Assembly: GCA_020636435.1 (NCBI GenBank)
Contig: JACJXX010000001.1
Coordinates: 3,179,001 to 3,243,000, forward strand
DNA: 64,000 nucleotides
Direction of reading: 5' to 3'
DNA from: Lewinellaceae bacterium
GTDB taxonomy: Bacteria; Bacteroidota; Bacteroidia; Chitinophagales; Saprospiraceae
The position numbers and the translations under genes are program-made. The first letter of the stretch is position 1; each line of letters opens with the position of its first letter. Below the pieces are notes generated by a model. It saw nothing but the letters and a program-made list of their open reading frames with translations, made no database searches and was not told the origin of the DNA. Below are positions 1 to 8,933 of the stretch, piece after piece.

Positions 1-102
1 TTGAGTTTCTTCTTCAATTATTTCAACTTCAAAATCCTTGAGAATTGCCCGAATCAGGTCAGCATCTCTATCATTCTTTATTTCAAGAACCAATTTTGTC
101 AT
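1..102 (-). CDS. N-terminal part of a small hypothetical protein (cut by left edge)
   Basis: An ATG at 102 opens a reading frame that runs off the left edge after 34 codons (MTKLVLEIKND..., ending in an acidic EIIEEE stretch). Short acidic proteins with this kind of start are common in Bacteroidota, often as the upstream partner of a toxin or as orphan small proteins, but no domain can be recognised here. It is transcribed away from the window, in the same direction as hisIE, with about 110 nt between them. The call rests on an uninterrupted frame with plausible codon use; the function is unknown. Confidence 0.5.
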   Translation of the reverse strand, partial: MTKLVLEIKNDRDADLIRAILKDFEVEIIEEETQ

Positions 103-212
103 AGCTATAATCTTTTTACACTTGATAAAGATAACAAACAAATACAACAATAAAGTTGTGGCAATCCAAAAAAGTAGGCCAGACTGCCTATATTAATTGA
201 AATAGGCCTTGC

Positions 213-821
213 CTACTTATGCCTCTCCTCCAGCACCTTCACCACATCCTCCAGTTGGCACCCCTTCGCCGCCAGCAGCACCAAATAGTGATACATCAGG
301 TCGGCCGCTTCGTTGAGGAATAAGGCTTCATTGTCATCCTTGGCCTCGATGATCATTTCGACGGCCTCTTCGCCCAATTTTTGCGCCACCTTATTGAGGC
401 CGCGGGCAAACAGCTGGGCGGTATAGGAAACTGCCGGGTCGCCGCCCTTGCGGCTGTGGATGGTGCGTTCCAGGTGTCCCAGGAAGTTGACGTGGCGGTT
501 GGTTTCCGCCCAGCAGGTATCCGTACCCGTATGGCAGACCGGGCCGCGGGGTTGGGCCATGACCAGCAGGGTATCGCGGTCGCAATCCGCCCGGATGTCG
601 ACCAGGCGCAGGTAGTTGCCCGAGCGCTCCCCCTTGCGCCACAGGCGGCGCCTGCTGCGGCTGAAAAAGGTGACTTTCTCGTCCCGCAGGGTCTTTTCCA
701 GAGCCTCCTCGTTCATATACCCCAGCATCAGCACTTTGCCGGTGTCGGCATCTTGGACAACGGCCGGTACCAGGCCGTTGCCTTTGGCAAAATCGATTTT
801 TTCAATATCTATTTTTATCAT
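213..821 (-). CDS. hisIE: HisIE: phosphoribosyl-AMP cyclohydrolase / phosphoribosyl-ATP pyrophosphatase
   Basis: Bifunctional enzyme for steps 2 and 3 of histidine synthesis: PRATP is hydrolysed to PRAMP, whose ring is then opened. The 202 residues are normal for the fusion. The HisI half (about 1-112) shows the metal-binding DCDRD at 79-83 and the zinc cysteines C96 and C103 in CHTGTDTC. The HisE half (about 115-202) has the helical MazG-like motif EEAVEMIIEA followed by NEAADLMYH. It is the last gene of the dispersed his cluster. A DUF5362 gene on the opposite strand separates it from hisF, so it needs its own promoter; a good candidate lies at 888-919. Confidence 0.97.
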   Translation of the reverse strand: MIKIDIEKIDFAKGNGLVPAVVQDADTGKVLMLGYMNEEALEKTLRDEKVTFFSRSRRRLWRKGERSGNYLRLVDIRADCDRDTLLVMAQPRGPVCHTGTDTCWAETNRHVNFLGHLERTIHSRKGGDPAVSYTAQLFARGLNKVAQKLGEEAVEMIIEAKDDNEALFLNEAADLMYHYLVLLAAKGCQLEDVVKVLEERHK

Positions 822-887
822 TGTTTCCTGTTTTTTACAACATTTACGAGAATCCGCTGCTATTCGTTACATGTAAAAACCGGACTT

Positions 888-919
888 CAAAGGTATAATA
901 GTTTGTGAAAGCCCGCCAA
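888..919 (-). promoter_or_regulatory. candidate Bacteroidota-type promoter for hisIE
   Basis: On the minus strand TACCTTTG (895 to 888) fits the Bacteroidota -7 consensus TAnnTTTG. A TTG lies about 21 nt upstream (919 to 917) in the -33 position. It would start transcription near 881, about 60 nt before the hisIE ATG. It sits in the divergent gap between hisIE and the 949 gene. Confidence 0.5.
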
Positions 920-948
920 TTTAGTATTTTAAAGCACAAAAACCTGAC

Positions 949-1404
949 ATGGACACCAACCAACCCTTAGACCTGGGCTACGAAGAGGGCCTGCTGCTCT
1001 CCAACGAAGCATTGGAAAGCCTGCGCATTACCGCCCGATGGGCCTTATTCCTGTCGATTCTCGGTTTTATCGGCATCGGCTTTCTCATTTTAGCCGGCAT
1101 CATCGTCGGCATCACTTTTTCCTTTAGTTCCGAACTTGGGGGCATCACCCCCTTCCCGCCGGCTTTGCTCTCCCTGTTCTACATCATCCTGGGCGTGCTC
1201 TATTTGTTCCCGATGCTATACTTATACCGCTTTGCCACTCAAATGCGGGTGGCTGTGCAGCAAAGAGCCCAGGACACGCTCAACCGGTCGCTGGCCAATC
1301 TCAAAGCCCATTACAAATTCATTGGCATACTGGCCATTGTGATGATCGCCCTGTATTTCATCATGCTGATCGGCTTGTTTACTTTTGGCGCCTCTATGTT
1401 TTAG
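949..1404 (+). CDS. DUF5362-like four-helix membrane protein
   Basis: 151 residues with an N-terminal soluble stretch (about 1-30), then roughly four hydrophobic segments (about 32-60, 68-85, 118-135 and 136-150). Between the second and third pairs lies a basic amphipathic loop with RFATQMRVAVQQRAQDTL. This layout matches the DUF5362 family of small Bacteroidota membrane proteins, whose function is not known. It is read on the plus strand between two minus-strand his genes, so it interrupts the histidine cluster and is probably transcribed alone. The start follows the only ATG in the frame near the upstream gap. Confidence 0.75.
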   Translation: MDTNQPLDLGYEEGLLLSNEALESLRITARWALFLSILGFIGIGFLILAGIIVGITFSFSSELGGITPFPPALLSLFYIILGVLYLFPMLYLYRFATQMRVAVQQRAQDTLNRSLANLKAHYKFIGILAIVMIALYFIMLIGLFTFGASMF

Positions 1405-1513
1405 GGCGGTGGTTGGCGGTTGTTTGCTGGTTCGTGTAAAAGTGTATCCTCCTTCGCTAAAGCTTCGGCGTGCGAAGAGGGTATAAATACACATTTACAC
1501 AAACAGCCCCAAA

Positions 1514-2269
1514 TCACAGCCTCACGGTGATCCCCCGGCCATGCAGGTACTGCTTCAAATCCCCGATCTCGATCTCCCGGAAGTGGAAGATGCTGGCGGC
1601 CAGGCCGGCATCGGCTTTTCCCTCTGTGAAGACATCGTAAAAATGCTCCATCTTCCCGGCGCCGCCGGAGGCGATGAGGGGGATGGAAATCGACTCCGAC
1701 ACCAGGGCGGTGATTTCGTTGGCGAAGCCGTTTTTGGTGCCGTCGTGGTCCATGGAAGTGAAGAGAATTTCCCCGGCGCCGCGGCTTTCTGCCTCCTTTA
1801 CCCAGTCCAACAGGCGAATCTCCGTCGGTATGCGGCCGCCACTGAGGTGGAGGTACCAGTCGCCGTTCATCCGCTTGGCGTCGACGGCCACGACGACGAA
1901 CTGGCTGCCGAAGTTCTTCGCCAGTTCATCGATCAGCTCCGGGCGGCGCACCGCCGCGGAATTGATGGATATCTTGTCGGCCCCGGAAGACAGGAGCACA
2001 TCCACATCCTCCAAAGAGCGGATGCCCCCGCCGATGGTGAAGGGGATGTTGAGGTGTTGGGCAATATCCTTGGCCAGGGCCGCCAGCGTCTTGCGCCGCT
2101 CGTGGGTGGCGGTGATGTCGAGGAACACCAGCTCGTCGGCCCCTTTTTCGCTGTACAGCGCGCCCAGCTCCACCGGGTCGCCCGCATCGATGAGGTTGAC
2201 GAAATTGACGCCTTTGACGGTGCGGCCGTCCTTGATGTCGAGGCAGGGTATAATGCGTTTGGCTAACAT
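1514..2269 (-). CDS. hisF: HisF: imidazole glycerol phosphate synthase, cyclase subunit
   Basis: Cyclase half of IGP synthase: it condenses PRFAR with ammonia delivered by HisH, giving IGP and AICAR. The 251 residues are the standard length. This (beta/alpha)8 barrel starts MLAKRIIPCLDIKDG, with catalytic D11, and D130 lies in VVAVDAKR, both at the classical positions; phosphate-binding GGGI and SGGAG loops are present. Its partner hisH lies 14 kb away in this cluster, although the two are adjacent or close in most compact his operons. The upstream ABC permease gene ends only 14 nt before the hisF start on the same strand, so the two are probably co-transcribed. Confidence 0.98.
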   Translation of the reverse strand: MLAKRIIPCLDIKDGRTVKGVNFVNLIDAGDPVELGALYSEKGADELVFLDITATHERRKTLAALAKDIAQHLNIPFTIGGGIRSLEDVDVLLSSGADKISINSAAVRRPELIDELAKNFGSQFVVVAVDAKRMNGDWYLHLSGGRIPTEIRLLDWVKEAESRGAGEILFTSMDHDGTKNGFANEITALVSESISIPLIASGGAGKMEHFYDVFTEGKADAGLAASIFHFREIEIGDLKQYLHGRGITVRL

Positions 2270-2283
2270 CTTTTATTCATGAT

Positions 2284-4701
2284 TTATTCCCGCTGCAAAG
2301 CCTCCACCGGATTGGCCCAGGCGGCTCTGGCCGTTTGCCAGCTCACCGTTGCCCAGGCGATCAGCAGGGCTGCCAGGCCGGCCAGCAGGAACACCCCGGC
2401 GCCAATAGAAATCCGGTAGGCAAAGTCCTGCAGCCAACTGTCCATCAGGTACCAGGCCAGAGGGGCAGCCAGCAGGAAGGCGGCCAGGACCAACCAGGTA
2501 AATTCTTTAGATATCAAAGTGATGATGCTCATGCTGGAAGCGCCCAGCACTTTGCGTATGCTGATCTCTTTCTTTCTTTGCTCTGCGGTGAAAGAGGCCA
2601 GGCCAACCAGGCCCAGGCAGGCAATAAAAATGGCCAGAAGGGCAAACAACCCAAAAATCTTGCCCTGCCTTTCTTCCGTCCGATAGAGGGCGGCAAAATT
2701 CTCATCGACAAAAGTATACTCGAAAGGCGCCTCCTGGTTGAAACGCTCCCAGGTGTCTTCGATAAAACTGATGGTCTCGGGGACGTTATCGGGTTTGATG
2801 CGAATGACGTAGTTCCAGGCCATGTAAGGCGCTACAAAATAAACGGTGGGAACGATCTTCTCCTTCATCGATTCGAAATGGAAATCTTTCAGGACACCGA
2901 TGACGGTGCCGTCCCGGTTTTGCCATTGGCCACTTTCCCAATCGGCGATCTCAGCGCTGCCAAACCCTTTGCCGATGGCCGATTCATTGGTCCATCCTAT
3001 TTCTTTTACCGCTGCTTCGTTGAGGATGAAAGCGGTATTGGCATCGGCGGAAAACTCCTTCGAGAAGCTGCGGCCGGCGGCCATTTCAAAGCCCATGGCC
3101 TCGATGAAGCCAAAGTCTGTCCATACCGTTTGCATGCCCCGTTGTTCCTGTTCGGGTATGCCTTCGGGGCGGGCCTGGAGAGAGCTGCTCAAGCTGCCCG
3201 GCGGCACTCTTGAGGAAGCGGCGGAAGATACAATGCGCGGGTTAGCCGCCAGTTGCTCGGCAAACTGATCATACTGGCCCCGCAATTCGGTAGGCGTTCC
3301 TTCAATCAGCACCAGATGGTCTTTATCGAAGCCCAAATCCATATTTCTGCAGTATTCCAATTGTTGATACACCACTCCTGTGATGATCAGCAAAAAGATA
3401 GAAGTCATAAACTGGAAGGAAACCAGCACCTTTCGGAGCAAGCCGCCCTTTAATCCTTGCTGCAGTTGGCCGGAAAAGACGACCACCGGCCTGAAAGCGG
3501 ACAACAAAAAGGCCGGATAACTGCCGGCAGCAAGGCCGATCAGCACTACAATGCCCGCCAATCCTGCCAGCAAGCCCCAGTTGTCGAAAAACGTAAAGGC
3601 GATCTGCCGGTCCGCCAGGTTGTTAAAGCCGGGCAAGGTGAAAAAGACGATGCCAACGGCTAATACCAGTGCAATTAAGGCCAGCAGGGTGCTTTCGCTG
3701 AGGAACTGGCCGATCAACTGGGAGCGGGAGGCCCCGACTACCTTGCGCATGCCTACCTCGCGGGCCCGCACGCTCGACCGGGCAGTGGCCAGGTTCATAT
3801 AATTAATACAGGCGATCAGCAGGATGAACAAAGCGATCAGAGAAAAGGCGTAAACATAGGTAATATCCCCGCCCGCAAAGAAGCTGGAAATGTTTTTGGA
3901 GTGCAAATACATCTCCGGCAACGGCTGCATGACAACGCGGGGGGAAAACTGCCGCCAGCCTTCCAGTTTGACATCGACAAAAGCCGCCAGGGCTTCCTCA
4001 TAATCGGCCGGCTGCTTGCCCTCCGGTATCATGGCAAAGGTTTCGACATAGCCTTCCCCCCAGTTTTCCAGGACGATGCGGGAAAAGACCTGCCGGGCGC
4101 AATTCATAGAGGCCAGCATCTCAAATTTTAGCTGCGAGTTTTCGGGCACATCTTCCATCACGCCAGTCACCTCAAAAGGGCGGTCCCGAATGGTCAGCGC
4201 TTTCCCGATCGGGTTGGCCTCCTTAAAATATTTTCGGGCGGCGCTTTCGGAGAGCACCACAGAATAGGGGTTTTCCAGCACCTTCTCCGGGTCGCCGCTA
4301 ACGAGGGGGTAATGAAATACCTGAAATACTTCCGGGTCAACAAAAGCAAAGCCTTCTTCGGTAAACAACTCGTCGCCCAGTTCTATTAATTCCTGCTCCT
4401 GGGGGGCGAAGCGGACCAGGGAGAAGTCCGAAAAATCTACCTTCATTTCCTCTGCCAGGCGGTACGGCCCGATGGCGCGCTGCATGCTTTCCTGGGTTTG
4501 AGGGTTGGTAGCCGAAATATTGAGGCGGTAAATGCGGTCCCGCTGGCTGTGGAAGCGGTCGAAGCTCAGCTCTGTCTGCACATAGAGCAGGATCAGCAGC
4601 ACGCAGGCGACCCCAATGGCCAGCCCAAGGATGTTGATGAGGGTATAACCCCTGAATTTCCAGAGGTTTCGAATCGCCGTTTTCAGGTAATTCCTAAACA
4701 T
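2284..4701 (-). CDS. ABC transporter permease, MacB/FtsX type
   Basis: About 805 residues in the double MacB_PCD-FtsX layout common in Bacteroidota. The N-terminus MFRNYLKTAIRNLWKFRGYT precedes a first membrane helix. A periplasmic domain (about 40-270), a three-helix FtsX block, a second periplasmic domain and a last three-helix FtsX block with RKKEISIRKVLGAS follow. The start at 4701 is chosen because this N-terminus is typical of the family; an in-frame extension to 4899 reads through low-complexity intergenic sequence. The ATPase partner is not adjacent. Substrate unknown; relatives act in efflux or lipoprotein handling. It lies directly upstream of hisF and may drive its expression. Confidence 0.93.
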   Translation of the reverse strand: MFRNYLKTAIRNLWKFRGYTLINILGLAIGVACVLLILLYVQTELSFDRFHSQRDRIYRLNISATNPQTQESMQRAIGPYRLAEEMKVDFSDFSLVRFAPQEQELIELGDELFTEEGFAFVDPEVFQVFHYPLVSGDPEKVLENPYSVVLSESAARKYFKEANPIGKALTIRDRPFEVTGVMEDVPENSQLKFEMLASMNCARQVFSRIVLENWGEGYVETFAMIPEGKQPADYEEALAAFVDVKLEGWRQFSPRVVMQPLPEMYLHSKNISSFFAGGDITYVYAFSLIALFILLIACINYMNLATARSSVRAREVGMRKVVGASRSQLIGQFLSESTLLALIALVLAVGIVFFTLPGFNNLADRQIAFTFFDNWGLLAGLAGIVVLIGLAAGSYPAFLLSAFRPVVVFSGQLQQGLKGGLLRKVLVSFQFMTSIFLLIITGVVYQQLEYCRNMDLGFDKDHLVLIEGTPTELRGQYDQFAEQLAANPRIVSSAASSRVPPGSLSSSLQARPEGIPEQEQRGMQTVWTDFGFIEAMGFEMAAGRSFSKEFSADANTAFILNEAAVKEIGWTNESAIGKGFGSAEIADWESGQWQNRDGTVIGVLKDFHFESMKEKIVPTVYFVAPYMAWNYVIRIKPDNVPETISFIEDTWERFNQEAPFEYTFVDENFAALYRTEERQGKIFGLFALLAIFIACLGLVGLASFTAEQRKKEISIRKVLGASSMSIITLISKEFTWLVLAAFLLAAPLAWYLMDSWLQDFAYRISIGAGVFLLAGLAALLIAWATVSWQTARAAWANPVEALQRE

Positions 4702-5033
4702 GAGTTTGTTGTTTTGAGTGTACAATCGGGTGGAATTTGGACAAATCAAAAGGTGAAGTCGGAAGTGCGAAGTCGGAAGTCGGAATGGGCCCCAATTGGG
4801 CGTCTTGCGCTTGGTTTCCGCCTTCCGATTTACTTCGTCAGTCGCTTCGCTCGTGTGTCCGCCTTTAGCGTTGGTCCGCCCAAAGTCCAGTAAAGACAAA
4901 CAAGTTAAAAAATCTTTGATTAGGTTTTGAGTTTTTCGCTGATGAGGTGTTTGGTGGCGGTGGCTTCTTTATCGTTTCCCAGCGCTGACTACCTTCGCTT
5001 TTTTGCTGCTAAGGTAGTGGTGTTATATGGAGC
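4702..5033. other. intergenic stretch, no gene seen
   Basis: About 330 nt with short degenerate direct repeats (GCGAAGTCGGAAGTCGGAA type) and no convincing coding frame. It leads into the ATPase remnant at 5034. Nothing regulatory was recognised. Confidence 0.5.
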
Positions 5034-5269
5034 GCGCCAGGTAGGAACGACATTTTGCAACTTTGGGAAAACTTCCTGATTGCGGAGCGCCGGAAAAAAA
5101 TGGAATACCAGCGGCTTTACGCCAACACGTACTTCTGGCGTACCTACTCCGGCGCGGAGATTGACTATCTGGAAGAAAGAGGCGGCCAGCTTTTCGGCTT
5201 CGAGTTCAAATGGAAATCTGTTCGCGGGAAGGCACCCTCCACCTGGTTGGAAACTTATGATAATGCGTC
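5034..5269 (+). pseudogene. C-terminal fragment of a DUF4143 ATPase (AAA_14 type)
   Basis: The frame reads GRNDILQLWENFLIAERRKK followed by RTYSGAEIDYLEE and FGFEFKW. This is the conserved C-terminal core of DUF4143 proteins, including the nuclease-like GAEIDY...FEFKW part. The ATPase domain and the first half of DUF4143 are missing. The 3' end stops inside the terminal repeat of a small inverted-repeat element at 5270. No proper start codon exists. It is read as a gene relic cut on both sides. Confidence 0.75.
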
Positions 5270-5434
5270 TTAGGCGCTAGGAAAGAATAAACTGTCCATT
5301 CTGGCTTGTCCTTTTTGCGCCATGCTGCGTTGCTCATCACTCAGGTAGCTTAGGCTATCCTCGATCTTCGCGCCTTGCCTGGCACAAAAATCACTGCCCC
5401 ATAATTGAACACTTTACTCTTTCCTAGCGCCTTA
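5270..5434. mobile_element. 165-bp MITE-like element with 26-bp imperfect terminal inverted repeats
   Basis: The left end TTAGGCGCTAGGAAAGAATA (5270 on) and the reverse complement of the right end (5434 backwards, TAAGGCGCTAGGAAAGAGTA) match at about 23 of 26 positions. The interior has no coding frame. The element abuts the truncated DUF4143 fragment. No clear target-site duplication was found. Confidence 0.65.
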
Positions 5435-5490
5435 TCAATTGATCAACCGGGATAACTTTCTGGAATTTGTGCTTTAGCTGCTGTAAATAA

Positions 5491-5614
5491 GCTACCATTC
5501 AAACGTTGGACAGCCAAGTGGGGCTTCGTACATCCTACACAACCCAGGACCGCCGTTGGACCCGTACATCGTACACATCCCGGCAACCTTTGTCCAACCT
5601 TAGACAGATAGCCC
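5491..5614 (+). repeat. 124-bp direct repeat, copy 1
   Basis: Starts GCTACCATTC and ends CAGATAGCCC. It is nearly identical (about four mismatches) to 8616-8739, in the same orientation. The pair flanks the 2OG-Fe(II) oxygenase gene. Confidence 0.9.
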
Positions 5615-5717
5615 TGTAAATAAATGGAGGCTAGTCATTGACTTGGGGTCTACCCTGAAAATTAATGCTGAGAATAAAATTCTGAAATCTTTGGTTTTTA
5701 GCCGTTGAATGTAATAA

Positions 5718-8492
5718 TTATTCAGTCAACCTCCCCAACAACGCCACATCCTCCTCCCATTCCCGCAGCTTCCGTTCGTAGGCCGCCTGCGTTTTGGTAA
5801 GCCGCAGGGTGTAGGGCCTGCCGCTTTTGATCGTTTCCATTTTCAGGTCTACCTCCACGCTTTTGATGGCCCGTTCCATTTCGGAGCGGTAGGATTCGTT
5901 TTGCCGGTAATCGTACACCTGTCGAGTAGGAGAGCTTAGAAAGGGGCGAAGTATCTCCCAGAGGTTTTTGTAGTGTTCCGTTTTCGGCACCTCTCGTTTC
6001 CAATCGGGCGGAGGGCTGGGTTTTACAGCGGTGCGATCGTTGAGGTCTTTCAGGCAAACATCGTACAGCGCCCGGCCCAGCACGCTGCTCTTGTACTTTC
6101 CGGAAAGCAAAATGGGCGCCAACACCTCGTTGGCGTAGGCGCGGGGCAGCGGCACGGCGATGCGTTCCATGATGCTTTTGATCCATCCCGCGTCCTGCTC
6201 CAGGTGGGGGCTGAGCGCCAGGATGTTTTCCACAACGGCGGCGGCGGCCGAGATGCGCTTTTCTTTTTGATCTTTGAAAAGGTAGCGATAGGCGAAATCT
6301 CCTGTCTCCAGCTCCTGCAGCTTGGCCTTGCGGAGGTATTTGGGAAGTTGCCGGGCCTGGTGGAGGACAAAGGGGGGCAGGCCAGGCGAGCCCCGTTCGT
6401 CCAGCGCCCTTAAAACGTCCAGGAGGTGGCGGATTGCGGAGACATCGTCCGTGTCGGCCGCTTTCTGGAATACGGGGTGGAAGGCGGCCGGCGCGTAGGC
6501 CTGGATTAATTCCACCCAGCTTTCCACGCTGATGTTTTCAAAAACAGCCGGGAGCAGGGCTTCGCTCATCTGTTTCAGCAGGCTTTCATCCCGGAACCGG
6601 GCCAGGGCGGCGGCGGCGGGGCTGTAGTCCGGGGTGTTGTACCTTTTTTCTTCCGGAATGCCATCCTCCAGGAGGCTGGCCAGCAGCTTCCGGGCGTACT
6701 CCTGCGGGTTCAATTCGGCCTGGGCCCAGTGCTGCAGGTAGTATTCCAGCCATTGCAGCCTTACCGGCACGGGCCGGCCGGCCAGCAGGCCGGAGTGCTG
6801 GCGCTGCGGCCAGAGCACTACTGCGCCGTAATGGTACCAATACTCTATCGTCATGCCGGCATTGCCGGTGTAGCCTTCTTCTTCCTGCTCGATGGGTTCT
6901 CCTTCTCCCATTTCGATTTCGGCAATAATATCGTCTTCCTCGATCGGAACGTCTCCCAGGCCGGGCGCGCCCCCTTCGCCCCAATGCTCCACGGTCATGT
7001 ATTCCTCGTAAATTTCGCCCATCGTTCCCCCGCTGCTTTCTTCCTCCTCTTCCTCTTCCTCTTCCTCGTCGTCATAGTAACGGTAACGGCGGGAGTGGCT
7101 GTATTCGTTGTAGAAATCGCTCTCTTCCAGTTCCCCCGACCGGTAGAGGGTGGCCAGGCCCAGGCTGGCGAAGTAGCCTGCTTTGTCAGCCGCCTCGATC
7201 AGAGCTTCCGCCCGGGGGCGGTCGTGCAGCTTCAGCTGGGCCAATGAGAAGTTGGCCGGCGTGTACTGGTGGCCCAGCAGGACGGCTTTGGGGTTCCAGT
7301 CAAAGGAATCCTCCATGGAGCGCAGCGCCTCCGCCATCTGCTCTACCTGCTCGCTGAATTGCGGGCTGCTGATCTTCGGCGCGCCCGCCGATTGCACCAG
7401 GTTGTACACCAGGCCAACCCGGTAGCCGTCAGTGACGGGCCTGATCTCGTGCTCGCAATCGGCGTAGAAAGCGGCGTAGGGGATCTGATAAGAACTCGCC
7501 GCCGCTGAAAAGTCCACGGTTTCCTCCCTGCCGTCGAACCGGACGATCAGTTCTCCGCCGGCATGGGCCGAGGGCAGGCCCACCACCAGGGTGCCGAACA
7601 TGCCCTTCTCCTTCTCCGAATCCTGGTGGGGCAGGAAGAAATCGCCCGGCTCGTAGATCAGCAGTTTGTACAGGGAGGCGGTCACCGACGGTTCTTCGAT
7701 GCCCAACCCCTGCTTTACCTGCTCGACGATCTCCTGAATGGTTTTTTTCCAGTCTTTATTGCGAAAGGACAACTGTGCAGCGTCGACCTCCCAGGCGCTG
7801 CGCACGTTGGTATCGGTGACGGTCTGGCTGCCCTTGCCGAAGGGCGCCCTCCTGGCGTGCTGGATGATCTCCTTGGCCTGCACGGCGGCCACCGGAAGCC
7901 CTACCTCGCCGACGCCTTCGATATGCAGGCCGGGGTGGGCAAAAGGCAGGGTGCCGGAAGCGGCGAAAGAGCCGCTCCCTTCGATGGTTTTCAGCAGGGC
8001 CAACAGTTCTTTTTGAGGGCCGCCGGTTGCGTTGGGTTCGCTGTCTGCGTGGGCCGCCTGCTCGGCTGCTTCTTCGGGTTCGTCGTCGGCATAAACATCC
8101 TCTTCCTCCATTGCTTCGGCGTCGTAGGCATCCTCTTCCCCGGGCGAGAAGGGAGGAGGAGGGTTTTTCCCGTGCAGTTCGTAATCTCGGTAGTGGGCTT
8201 CCAGGGCCCTGCGGGTTTTCTCCGCTTCGAAAGGCGAATCTTTAGGCTCAATGGCTTCTATGTTTGCCGTTTCGACGTTGTACCGGGTGTGGTCGTAGCC
8301 TTCGTCCAGGGAGTGGCAGATGAAGGCGCCGGGCATCCGGCGCAGGGTGGGGCTGTCCCACTCTACTTCCACCGTGTCGGCTTCCGGATATAGGGCAGTG
8401 ATCCTCCCGGACCAGCCGGCCAGGGAGGCACCGGTGTCTTCGTCCCGTTGCCCGGCTTTGACTTGTACGGTTTGGCCGATTTCGAGGGTCAT
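5718..8492 (-). CDS. large 2OG-Fe(II) oxygenase (prolyl 4-hydroxylase-like) protein
   Basis: 924 residues from the ATG at 8492; a frame extension to 8546 is possible but less likely. The oxygenase core lies at about 265-370: the iron ligands are H289 and D291 in LPHQDSE and H348 in DCEHE, and R358 in DGYRVGLVYNL is placed to bind 2-oxoglutarate. The N-terminal 80 residues (TLEIGQTVQVKAG...) look like a small beta-barrel of the calcium/DNA-binding-adaptor kind. An acidic linker follows. The 550-residue C-terminal part is helical and has a poly-Glu run near 490. Bacterial homologues of this size are uncharacterised; the substrate is unknown. It is bracketed by 124-bp direct repeats. Confidence 0.85.
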   Translation of the reverse strand: MTLEIGQTVQVKAGQRDEDTGASLAGWSGRITALYPEADTVEVEWDSPTLRRMPGAFICHSLDEGYDHTRYNVETANIEAIEPKDSPFEAEKTRRALEAHYRDYELHGKNPPPPFSPGEEDAYDAEAMEEEDVYADDEPEEAAEQAAHADSEPNATGGPQKELLALLKTIEGSGSFAASGTLPFAHPGLHIEGVGEVGLPVAAVQAKEIIQHARRAPFGKGSQTVTDTNVRSAWEVDAAQLSFRNKDWKKTIQEIVEQVKQGLGIEEPSVTASLYKLLIYEPGDFFLPHQDSEKEKGMFGTLVVGLPSAHAGGELIVRFDGREETVDFSAAASSYQIPYAAFYADCEHEIRPVTDGYRVGLVYNLVQSAGAPKISSPQFSEQVEQMAEALRSMEDSFDWNPKAVLLGHQYTPANFSLAQLKLHDRPRAEALIEAADKAGYFASLGLATLYRSGELEESDFYNEYSHSRRYRYYDDEEEEEEEEEESSGGTMGEIYEEYMTVEHWGEGGAPGLGDVPIEEDDIIAEIEMGEGEPIEQEEEGYTGNAGMTIEYWYHYGAVVLWPQRQHSGLLAGRPVPVRLQWLEYYLQHWAQAELNPQEYARKLLASLLEDGIPEEKRYNTPDYSPAAAALARFRDESLLKQMSEALLPAVFENISVESWVELIQAYAPAAFHPVFQKAADTDDVSAIRHLLDVLRALDERGSPGLPPFVLHQARQLPKYLRKAKLQELETGDFAYRYLFKDQKEKRISAAAAVVENILALSPHLEQDAGWIKSIMERIAVPLPRAYANEVLAPILLSGKYKSSVLGRALYDVCLKDLNDRTAVKPSPPPDWKREVPKTEHYKNLWEILRPFLSSPTRQVYDYRQNESYRSEMERAIKSVEVDLKMETIKSGRPYTLRLTKTQAAYERKLREWEEDVALLGRLTE

Positions 8493-8546
8493 GGCGTGTT
8501 TTTGAGGGTGAAAATCAAAGATAAATGGTTGAGGAGTAATAGGCAA

Positions 8547-8933
8547 CTTTACTTTGAGAAGAGTCAGTTGCTTTTTTGAAACTATGCCTAATCCACAGAT
8601 TTAACTCCATACCCGGCTACCATTCTAACGTTGGACAGCCAAGTGGGGCTTCGTACATCCTACACAACCCAGGACCGCCGTTGGACCCGTGCATCGTACA
8701 CACCCCGGCAACCTTTGTCCAATCTTAGACAGATAGCCCCATACCCCTTTCTCTATTTGGCTAATCGTTTAATAAATCAGGCCCATCCTTCACACGATAA
8801 GAAAGCCCTTACATTCATTTCCTTTGCGGTTATAGGCGCGAAAGCGTATCTTTAAACAGATGACCTCCCTGGTTATTCTTTCAATCCATAGTCAAGTTTC
8901 AAAAATACTCTAACACGCTAAAAATCTCAATTT
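8547..8933. other. intergenic region containing repeat copy 2
   Basis: 387 nt between divergent genes. Apart from the direct repeat at 8616-8739 there is no supported gene. A 74-codon frame at 8631-8855 is mostly made of the repeat, has no counterpart at the other copy and is not credible. No clear TAnnTTTG box precedes the 8934 gene. Confidence 0.5.
8616..8739 (+). repeat. 124-bp direct repeat, copy 2
   Basis: Same length and orientation as 5491-5614 and identical except for about four substitutions (for example GTGCATC for GTACATC). Together they bracket about 3 kb containing the oxygenase gene. Confidence 0.9.

Noticed and set aside
8631..8855. A 74-codon frame starting in the second 124-bp repeat
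   Set aside because: The first repeat copy does not preserve an equivalent gene, and the frame has no start signal or recognisable features.
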